From the NCBI GenBank assembly GCA_036873755.1, contig JAVTVY010017411.1, forward strand, positions 1-64,000: 64,000 nucleotides of DNA. The letters are read 5' to 3'. The position numbers were made by a program, and so were the translations under genes. Positions 35,401 to 47,400 of the stretch are shown here, piece by piece; the first letter of the stretch is position 1, and every line of letters begins with the position of its first letter. This DNA is from Hanleya hanleyi. Taxonomy: Eukaryota; Mollusca; Polyplacophora; Lepidopleurida; Hanleyidae. A model generated the notes under the pieces. It saw only the letters and a list, made by a program, of their open reading frames with translations. It did no database searches and had not been told where the DNA came from.

Positions 35401-38400
35401 TACTCGTACTCCTGACGTCACCGATGACAAGTCTGGTCATATCTGGGTATTTTCCCGTGACGTCACCAAGTCGGGGGCAGAGAAGTATCAAAATGTTCTG
35501 CGGAAGACTGATAGGTCATCAGAGTGTTGTAGGGCGGCGAATGAGTTTGGGGCCATAGGGTATACATACCACGACCCTAAAATGTGTACTACCCATTATT
35601 ATACATCTATAGCATAATCCCTTGAGCATAATGTAAGCATACACATTATCATATACCTATGCAGGTTAGGATAGCGATACAGACTTGAGTTTTCCGTTTC
35701 CGTATCGCCGGACTACTTTTGACCGTGACCTCAATGCCCTGGAATGTGACAGTGGGAAACCCCTCCCTGACATAGATGCGAAATTATCTAGGTCATCAAA
35801 AACAGCACAGAATCTAAACCCAAAACTCACATTGCATACACTCAAAACTTGCGGTTTGCTCATTTTTAGTGAGTAAACATCACATATAAAAAACAACACA
35901 GAAACACAAGCAGACTAAATAAATAATAGAGAACAATGTCGTCTGCCACCGTACATCCAAAATTATTAATCTTCGCTTCGTCGCCAACTCTAGCTCTACC
36001 ATTGCCTATATAGCTGCTCGATTTCACCGTTTTCCAGTTGTTGCTGTCGTTCATGTATATATAGTTTGTTCCTGTTTAATGTTATTATTAACTTTTCTAT
36101 TGTCGTTATTGCATTATTGACCTATACTCGTGGTCAGTGGTCGTCTTGGCAGAGGAGATTCCCGATAGGAATGTGTCAGTTTGTGATGACGCAATAATAG
36201 CCTGTTTGGTACAAATTCAGACTCTGAACGTCCAAATTTTGATTTAGGTTTCTGGTCGGACAGTGAAACTTCAACCAACAGCGACAACATCCTTGTCATG
36301 GCTTTGGGTCAAAACTCAAAGTCAAATCATGTGTGAAAGTGAAACAACTTGTCCCCTCCCACCAGCTCAACTAACAGATTGCCCTGCAACTTGCAAGTTA
36401 CATTTGCATCCCCTGATAACGAAAGTGATACAAGTAACAGTGACATAGATCTTTTCCAACAACCACACACTGAAAGTGGAATCAAGAGGTCAAAGCAACC
36501 GATATTTATCGAAGAAAGTCAAGATCATGCTGACTTTATTAAAAATATGCAAAATAAAAATACAGTGCGGAAAACAGGGAGTGTAATGAATGTATTCACC
36601 AGGTAGCTTATATCCTCGCGAGCCAGTATATCGATCGATCTATTGGAATCGATACACTGGCTTGGTTAGTTAACCATACGAGTTCTGGATATAAATAGAT
36701 GACGGGGTTTCCCCTGAATCAACCCAATCAGTGAACGCGCTAAGCTGGTCGATTAGGCCAATTCGCTGCGAGGTATGAAATGTGACAGATTTCAATTTCA
36801 TCGCGGGCCAAACTGCTTTGATGTCAAGCGGAAATCGACATCGGAAGTCAAAGCAAAAACCGCAGGCTGGGGATACCGACATGCTAATTCAAAACAAGCG
36901 CGGGGGATAAAATGTACGCGAGATTGTATAATAGAGGCATCGACTCAAGAACTCATTCGAATCACCAAAAATGTGCAGGTAAACCCTCTGCAAGGATTTA
37001 GGATTTACCTGTTTCATAATGTATTTTAAAAGGGGAACAAAAGGAAGTAACTCGGTCTATTAAGAAATGCTTGAAACAGGGACTGGACGGAACGTCACAA
37101 GGGAGCTAACTTTGCAAGAAAAAATGCACAATATACTGTGCATTTTTTGTCACCAATGAAAACTCTGTATTCTGACCCCGCCTCCAACTGAAAGGATTTG
37201 ATTGGTCCGTTCATATACGCACGCTGGAAGCAATGCGTTCATGTGATGTCAACAATGAGAATGACGTTACTACCATGACCTCAACAATGGGAATGACGTT
37301 ACTGCCACGTCACAGTTTGGCGTTAGAATAAAATTGATACAAATATTGCGACCGAAGGTAAAAGCATGTCAATCATCCAGACTAACCACGCCTCCAGATG
37401 GAATCTATACACGACGAAACCCATCAAATCGTCCAGTCTCTATTTCAAAAATAAGTTTTTCATTTTTTTTTTCATTTTATTTATTTACTTATCAATATAT
37501 TTATTAAAGATCATTTTATTATTATTAAATAGTACATATGAAATAGAGACTCATCCAGTCTACTCCTCGGTTTGAGAACAGGAATGTGGTGACCATCCCG
37601 CCAGTGGAACACAACAACTACTTGGGTTCATTTATCCTGCCCATTCGAAAGTACGATGGTTCTGAATATGAACAGCACGCGTCAATCGCGGCGACATGAG
37701 AACCACATTTTTGACGAGCAACAAAATTAGAACCAGGGTATTTCAACGTGTTGTTGCTGAACTACCGACCAATCGGAGGGGATAGAAATCGTTGGCCCAG
37801 CTAGGTTGAGGGGAATCCCTTCCGTTGAATGGCTGGAATGGCGGAAGTGTCGCTGTCATAACGCGTGCTGTGGAAATGCGCCAAACTGCAAAAGGTTGTG
37901 GTGTGCAGTTGTGGTTGTGGTTGTCGCGACGCGTGCTGTGGAAATGGGCCTTTATGTATATTATATATTCGGAAATTTGTAATTTAGTTCTGGTGATGGT
38001 GATATGCGCTGCAATACTGGTTTTTCATCACCACATATATTGGCAGGCATGACAAAGTAAAATATTGTTGAATTTTGTAGGCTACACAGCGTTTGTAATT
38101 ATTTTTCAATTGACAAATATTAAAAATGAATCGAATTACACGACACCATCACATAGGCCTAATAAATTACTGGTAGTTAATATTAATAATGTATTCTGTT
38201 TTTATGTATAATTGATATATATTGTAATAACGTATACCCATTATTGGCTCGATGCTGGCCGTGACAAGTTGCACTTACCTCGCCTAAATACCTGAATAAT
38301 AGGTAAGCTGTACATCACTCGCATAAATGGGGCGTGCCGACCAATAGAGGGGGCAGCTGTAGTATGAGGTAAAATGGCGCCATGATGCGATGTCACAAAT

Positions 38401-41400
38401 GCATCGCTTCCTCACAGTCGCTCCTTTTATGACGTATAGTTTCTTTTTGTGACGCATGGCCTTTGTGACATATAATTAAACGTCTTCTTACCTGATACTA
38501 ATAGTATAGCTGCATCCTCTGTGGAATTTTGTTTCGGCTGGCAAGCCCCATTGTTGAACTTCATTACCAAAACACTGAGATTGTACACCTCAATTTTAAG
38601 GTGTGTATAATCAATACGGAAGTCTCCAAACTGTAACGGTAAGAGTATTTGCTCCTGTCCGCCAGTGGGCGTTTGAGTCGGGTAGGACAAAATCCTATAC
38701 AATGTATCGCTCTTGTAGCAACGTTGTATTGTGACGTCATTCGACATTCGGATACGACGACTGCATCATGACGTAGAACAAATGTCATTTCGCCTTATAT
38801 AATGTCGTTGGCGTTACAATAGAAAATGTCGTCTTGAACGTGAATATGTGCAAATATTATCAGTTATGATGTTTGTTTGAGGGGGCATACGAACTATTTA
38901 CATGGTCAGTGTGGGGAATTCTTATCGGTCGAGCCGTCAGGCGAGACCGATAAGAATTCCCCACACTGACCATGTAAATAGTTCGTATGCCCCCTCAAAC
39001 AAACATCATAACGATTTTATTATGCCGAAGAGCCTTTGTTTAAGCCGAAAAAGCCACAACAACAACGATTAAATGCGGTTTGTTTTCGTAAGACAATTTC
39101 AACTGATTCACATTTCCTGACCTAATACGAAACAGGTTCTATGAGTCGCGCATGCCCACAACGTCTTTGGATTGAATGCAAACGCTGAGGCGCAACGTCA
39201 CAAAGCCATTGGTACGACGTAGCGCTTCGTTTTCTAACGTGTCGGCTTTGTGACGTTGCCTTGAAGGACAGGCTACGTCAATTCCACGTTCCACTATGGT
39301 AACGTTAACACGTGATTATTCGTATGTGGTGTGTAGCTGACCTAATACGAACTATTTATGGGATGGCAATTGACCAATCGGCTATCAAACAAACTACTCT
39401 GAGGCGTAATAAAAAATATTACATTGACAAGGGTGATCTGTCATGCGCCCAGCTCAATTTTGAAATTATTGGAAATGCCGTTTGCTCAATTTATTGCACT
39501 ATTTCAGGCCGCCCTATCTCTTTACATGTTATCCAGTCAACATTTTGTCCCCCGACTCCAGCGCCTACTAGCGGGCAAGGGCAAATTACTCCTACACCGA
39601 CAGTTCGGAGACTTCGCTTTTATTACATGTACATGTACACTGCAATTTATTCATAGCCAGCAGTGTGGCTTGTATCCATGTTTAAATGTAAGCATAAGTT
39701 GACACCATTTTTTTTTTTTTTTAAATGATACATAGCAACATAAAAGAAAAGTTTTGCCAGTGTCATTCCATACAAAACTTCCAGTTATCAGTGTTAAAAT
39801 AAAAGGTTAAAATTAATATTATTTAAGAGTTTGACTTTGATTTGAAATTGAAGCAATTAATTTGTTTATCTTGTATGAACCGTTAGTAATGCCTGGCAAT
39901 TAGCTTTGAAAACATATCTATGAACAAAATATTTGACAATCGGCCTTCTGCTAAATAGTTGACAATTGGCCTTTAGACGCAGAAAAGGCGATTGTCAAAT
40001 ATGTGTCGTCTCATAGAGATATGTGATATGTTTTCTAAGCTACCTGGCAATCTATTCATTTTCAACAACAAATTGCAAACATTCGAAAAGCAATCCATCG
40101 CCGTGCTTGCTCTGATCCATTATCTTGTCCAATATCTGAAAGGAGTATCAGTGTTTCGGTATACCATTAAAATTATGCTCCAATGTACACAACAACTATG
40201 GCTGACTGATTAGTTGATGTTGTTCGGTGTTGCGAAAGTTGCATTCAAAAAAACCCAAAAAAAAACCCGGTACCTTGACGATTTGATTTCGGAAAACTGG
40301 AAAAGCAGCGCCTACATGAAGCAGCGGCTAACAGATACTGTAGCAATTCCAACTTGCAAAATGTGTAGTACTAGTACTGGAGACGGGCTTCATTTATTGT
40401 AATTCACGGATTTCGTTTGACACAGCACCGACAGTCCAACTGCAATCTGCTCGACATTTTCTTTTCGCACGTGCGCGCAGCGATTTAGAGCAGAAAATCG
40501 TATAATGAACCGGGCATCCCATACACCAAAAAATAAACTCTCGCGAAGTAGTTCGCCTTGTTTCTTTCATAATTTACCGCAGATTTTATCGTAACAAAGA
40601 GGTATATGATAATACCGTTCGATGAGGCTGCTTGCCGCATCGCCTTCGCCCTGCGGGCTCGGGCGATACGGTAAGCAGCCTCATCGAACTCGGGCAGATA
40701 CACGGTAACAGATCACCACAGTGTACTGATAATATATTAATATCGTCGACTGTCAGGATCAGTTGGACGGTACTGACGTACGGTATCTCGGCGTAACGGA
40801 GGCTGGCATTATACATACATTGATCACATGACTCAACTTTACCATTGTGATAGAAGACAACAGATCCGGGCGTGTATTGATATCTGTTACCAGGACGAAG
40901 TCTGGACTTGGTAGAGCAGGTGGAGTCGGGACATTACTGACCTGCGCACTCTCCAGGAACCCGGCACCGTCTGCTGAGAAGGAAAACTTCACCACCGATC
41001 CTGATGGGCCGCCAAGCTCCGGTACTTTTACTCGAGTTCTAATACACTTATATATGCTCATCCTTCGTCATTACGAGTCGTACGTCACTGGAGACGGGAC
41101 GGAACCAACTGCACGTATAATGATTCCGAGGCCATGCTGGAGCCCATTCCAACGGTGTCAGCCAAAACGCAATGAACACAGCGCCACATCCACCGAAGTG
41201 TCAATATCCACACCAATGTTCCCGGGTATGAGACCACAGCGTCTGTTTCGACACCGCACACCCTAGTGTCCGGGTGATGGAATATCTCAGTTAAACCGCG
41301 CGGAGGCTCTCGCCTCCACGACACACCGAGATGTCCTGGCGAAACAGGATGCTCGTATTCCATCTATAGTGCCCAAAGGAGAAGACCGAGGACGAATCTG

Positions 41401-44400
41401 AGGACGAGGCCGGGGTTGCACCATACACCAAGCCACTTAAACACTTAGGCTTAGAAACTGAACCTACGTTTCCCGGAATATGTGAACAGTTATCCGTCCT
41501 TGGGTTCAAGTCTGGGCGGTACGACCTCAACTTAATCAAAGAAAACCAGTACCCGTACGTTGCCAAAGTCGGAAATATGGAACACGTCATCAAGAAGATC
41601 AACATCCACGTCGCCCTCTCCGTTTTCTAGACGTTCAAATTTACTTGGCACCCAATTACAGCTATGACCAGTGAGTGAAACCCTACGACTGAGCCCAGAG
41701 CAAAGGTCGCTTTTTCTACACATACATGACCCATCTGGACTGAATGGAAGAGACTCACACTCACACCAAGCGGCTTTTTATAACCTGGAAGAGAAAGCCT
41801 TATCTGACACTTCAGTAGGTGTGGGTCGGTGAAGGGATACTGAATCTGGGATTTTCTTTCTCCTTGGAGATGGGTGTGGATGTCCCCAAAGACTGTGCCC
41901 GCATTCCCGGCCTGACACTACGCTACCTGCTACGAGATCTGTTTGCCTTTTTGCGCTGGTGAGAAATACAGAAATACTGCTTGAAACGCAGCATCGTGAG
42001 ATGTCCCAGTATCATTTTCCATCTGTATCACAAGAAAGGTGAAAAACTCAAAATCATCGGATACGACGCCAACACTTTATGCCTAGTGTGCTTGGCTCAA
42101 CCCATGCCAGCAAGGCATTACACTTGATGGTTGCCAACTGCAAAGGGGTTCAATGCCTAGCACAGATCATCTGGTAGAAAAATGCTTGGACTGGGAAGAC
42201 CAGCGACGGCATGTGACAATCCAACACCAAACCAACCACACGAAGAAACCGACTGGGGAGCGACACCTCCGAGAGGACGGACTTGTTCTCATTAACCAAC
42301 GGTCGATCGTGTTCCAATTCCACGGCTGCTACTGGCACGACCATGATGGACCGCTCACAGGGGGTCTCTACAAGTAGCGCCTTGGACTGAACCCTGAAGC
42401 TTTACGTCAGGAGGTAGACCAGAACCGTCAATATATGCAGGGGTTCGAATACGCCTGTGTGGAACTATGACAGTTTGAGTTTTTACGAGAACGCAGTCAG
42501 TCCGATTTCAACGCGTTTATACATGCTCACGACCGACCGATGAATCACTGTTCCATACTCACCACGACCGAGATCCTGCATGCTGTTGAAACGGAATATC
42601 TCTACTGATTTGTAGAGTGTGATCTCCAATCGGATCCCAAGCACAAAGGAAAATGGGCTTTGTGGTGACACTCATGGGCCTCCATGGCGTCTTGTGTGGA
42701 GATGTGCTTCACGACGTGGCGTACCAGTTCTCAGCTGCCATCCGTGAGTGCGAGTCAGACGAGTCTAGAGACCCACACGCACGCAGACGACCACCACCAA
42801 TACCACCAAAGAAAAGGTAACAAGTTACAGACCTGGCCAGCAAGTCCTACACCAAGCATTACAGTGACCATTACGCTTGAAAGCCAACTGTACACTTCCA
42901 CCAACGGTGAATGCACTAACGCATCAAAAACTGCGAGAAGTCTCGACGCACGCCAGTGCACGACGACAACCCCGCAGCACAGGTACCAAATTCGGCATAG
43001 CAAGCTGCACGTCAGCGAATAAAATTACAACCATGGATCCCCGTTTGCAACATTTCTTCACCTGCCTCAATGTGGGCTGACGGGCTCAGACAAGACGCAT
43101 TTCTTCCAGGAGCTCTATCGACACGCCCCGAGCATGATAACTCCACTCATCGCCGAATCGTGTGGACTTAGGGAGAATATGGCATATGCGATGATTCCCA
43201 ACACCACTTTCGTGGACGGACTGCCCAACATATCCGACTTGCAACTGGACACTTTGGTCGGCGACGATGATCCCATGATGAAAACTACTGCTCGATCATC
43301 ATCGGCGACTCAGCGTCTACTAGATTATACTGAATTTGTTTAGTGAAAATAATGATCATCCGAGCCTTATACAACCCACCATCAGCATATTGACATACGT
43401 TAGAGCTGGCAACGGCCAAGGTTAATCGATATGACTGTGAACTCTATTAAACCCGGAAGTGGAAGCAGGAAGGCTCAGTCATCATGTTTTACCTCACACT
43501 GACCAGTAACAGCTCGGTTCAGCTGTTCCCGAACCACATCGTAGCCCACTACGAAACACATTTGCCTCAACCTTTACATCTTTCTGGACGTTGCAAATGT
43601 GGGCAGATGGATTTCCAGTAGACATAAACGTGGAACAACTTGCAAGAAGACACTGTGTGGTATATGATAATGCACGCGAGCAAGATTGATATCTTCGTAG
43701 TGCCCCAATTCCAGTATCTCTCCCCCCAAAGTATTCATTCAGGCGTTGTGCGATGTCATGGAGGATAGGTGAGGAATCGGACAGCACCCGTTCCATTCGT
43801 GGATACAACAGGATTCAACGCTTACAATCTGGGATGCAACGCATACAATCAAAAGCTCTGGCTGTTGTTGACGGTCATGGTCGGTATAGAGTCCAGTCTC
43901 TTATTAGAACGACTGTTATGACTGCGGGAGTCAATCTACACAGCCACTATCGATGTGGAATTCACCGACGAATCCGCCCACAGCGCGATGGACATAAGCG
44001 CTGTTACGGGCTGTACATCTTCTCGATACACACATCGTTGGAAACAGCAACGTTTCCCTACTACGCGTCTGTCGGGTAAAAAACAACACCGAAAATCAAG
44101 TCACACAAAGCTTCCACCACATCCTCTTCCCTTACCAATGCAATACGTTCAGCTGCTTGCATCATTGCACTAAGCAAGCCGGAGATGGCATGTCCGTTCT
44201 CATTGGCACGCGCATTAAGCGAGAGCATAGCAAGCATCAGATCCGACATTCAATATTCAGCCGCGATCCATAAAAGACTTTCTGCGTCAATAATCGAAAT
44301 TACAAGCGTCTAGTCCGTCATTCATAATTCAGCCGTCGTCCATTAAAGAATATCCGCGTCCATAATCCAAAGACCTATTCCATATTCCATATAACAGTAT

Positions 44401-47400
44401 TAGCACCAAATTCAAAAAGACAATCATAGTATACATAAATATAGGCTAGTTTCCTGCCAGAGAGAAGCGATCAACACTTTTCAATGGTGCCGACAAGACA
44501 TCGTGATGTTTCAAAAATATAAATCCGTATCGCTGATCAGTATTCTTAATCCATAATAATCCTTGTAAAGTCATCATCTAGAGAATGATGTAGACCTATT
44601 TCGTATGACAGTTAGCACCAATTCTAATTGTTTATGAAATAAAACTACTACAAACACAAAGCCCAGCGCGTCCTACGACAAGGGCATAAAAGACATATGG
44701 TGCTGAGATGTGTCACCAATCGACGACTTACCAAGCGATGGCGAACTCCGAAGACGGCAGACATCTTTGGGTAACATGGCTTTCATCCACGCCTTGGGTA
44801 ACAGGGCTTCCATCCCTTTTACCAACAGCCAATTCGGTTTGTGAACGGTACCTCCAACCCAGACCAGTGCCGAATAAGGTCAATTGGTAGAACATGTTCT
44901 CCTCTCTAGCATTACAGACATAGGTTCCATCGAGTTCACCATCACCAACGCCGATACGACGTACATCGATTTAACCCACACATACTTGTACTCAAAAGAC
45001 AATATCATCAATAAGGATGACTCGGTTTTCAAACCCAGTGAGGCCGAAGAATCTCTCTCTCCGTTCCCTGTTCCAGCAAGTGGACTTTCCCTCGGCGACA
45101 AACTCGTGAGTGCGGCGACAAACACCTACCCGTACGGTGCCTACATCGAAACACCTCTACCGTACGGACATGACGCCAAAGCGTCTCACTTTGTAGCGCC
45201 TTTGTTTTATCGAGAATCCCAGCGAGGACGAGCCGAGCGCTGATAACGAGAGATGGATGGTCATGCAGGTTTTTACGGACAGGATTAAATCGGTCCATGT
45301 CATGAGACGCCTCCACGTGGACGTATCCATGCAATACCGCTATTCCTGAACGCATCCGTCCAAATACGACTGGTGCGGGTAAAACCTGCCTTTGCCTGAT
45401 GAGGCGAAATATGACATTGTTACCCAAGATTCCGCCATGTATGTCCGTCAAGAGAAACCAAATGGTGCTATACAGTTGGGGCACATAAAAGCATTGGAGA
45501 AATATATGGCCCAAACAAATTTACACCAGGTCCAGCACGCCCCTACAACAGAAAGAGTCAAATCAACCAAGAAAAAGGGAATATGATCAGTCGAGACGAC
45601 TTTGGAAAAATGGCATACATTGTTCTGCTTCGACCTCACTCCAACCTCCGTCAACGATAATCAGATATCAAGAAAGGCAACTTGCGCTCGGAATCCGCTC
45701 TGAGACAACTCTGCCGAAAACGACCAGTGTTATTTGCTACGCCGATTTTGACAACATCGTGCAAGTGTATGAGAGCTGAAACTTCGTTTGCGATTAAGCC
45801 ACCTAACATGGACAGAACGCAACCGTGCACGAGAATGAGCCATGCGGACACTGAAGCGGTGTTCCCCGAGACCTTTTTCTCCTAGAGCACGTATACCCTG
45901 CCTCATACGACCGCGAGACAGATCCCAGTCATCGTATCGGTGAGCAATGGGTTGAGTACTTGACAGAATACCAGGGCTAGTACTTTGATTCGAACGTAAT
46001 CACTAAGACGTGAACCCCAGCAAATTTACCCTCGGGTTGAAAGGAAACAACCCTGACTCCGAAAACGGGGCACTAATCTCTCTCCATACACTACGCTTAC
46101 ACCCCAATAGGAAAGAATATCATATATTCACATTCGTATGTAAAGGCTGGGACGAGTATAGAGGGATATGAAACGCGGCTCCTCTCTTTGAACTAGGGTT
46201 TGTCTCGCTAATTGATATGTTAATGAGTGATTAGTGATTGGTTAATTAGTACGCCTCGTCACTGATTGGCTTTTGTGCGCAAAAGACCGTCACGTGTGCT
46301 TCGCTGCGAGTCCCGCCCTGTTTCGCTGGTCAATGCTGGGCGAATACACGTGCTTGTCAACAAGGCTCCATTAACGTGAACGCCAGTCAACTCAATTTAG
46401 GCCAAGATTGGTGACAAAAAAAAATCCTTTACAGCTTAACGAGTAGCAAAAGGAATACATCATGCAAACGACAAGAAACAAAACTAGTGCACAGAGAAAA
46501 AAAATCTAAAAAAACATATGACCCAAAAGAGTAGTTCAATCACAAAAACGTACAAGAATTGTGAGATTTGTTCAGAATTCTACATATTTGGCATTTTTAC
46601 GATTTTCACGAGCAATTATTTACAAAAACGAAAATGGAAAATTAAAACATTTTGCGTACTGTCAATGACATGCTTGCATATTTTGTAAAAACTAGCACAG
46701 ATATACTTCAAAAATTGAGATAAATGAGAAGTTTGATCACAAAGAAGGGGAAAAATGAGTTTTTCCTTGCCGCTCCAGCCGCTCAGTTATCGGCAGCGCA
46801 GAGCGGTCGAAAGTTGTCATGAAAATATGCATCTTTTCGATGAAAATCCCTCAAAAGTTTCTTCTCTCAAAATAGTACCCGTCTCGATCAAATAATCTGA
46901 TGCCAATTACTGCAGAAGAACGTCTATAAATCTGGTAAAATCTGGAATGAATTCGTGACGAAAACTAGGCGATGCAAAGGCTCACGCGCGTAGAGCGCGA
47001 GACCTGGGAGGCGAGACATACATTCAGCGTGAGCTCGCGGCGGCGCCTTTGATGTCGGGGTACGTTTCATATCCCTTTAATATTCGTCCCAGGTAAAGGT
47101 AACTCAGGGTGAAAATAAATCCTGCTCCAATATACTTATTCCGAGAAAAAAGGCCCGCATATTATAGTAAATACCTGATATATACCGTGTATGTAGCCCC
47201 CAACGTATTGACCGCCCTACACACACTTTGATGACGTATATAACTTGCTCAGAATATATGGAGACTTGCCCAAATTGAGGGCGTCGCGGTGAATCCCCAG
47301 AACTCCGACATCAGTGGGAAGAGACGTAACCGGAAGTTTCTCACCCGGAAGCGCAAAAAAGGTCGTATTGATGCATGTGCAGTCAAAAATACGCACTGCG

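Noticed and set aside
40847..41266. 139-codon + strand ORF before the decayed polymerase
   Set aside because: No family recognised; composition is mixed and the frame does not continue into polymerase sequence. It could be a degraded N-terminal polymerase region but I cannot support it.
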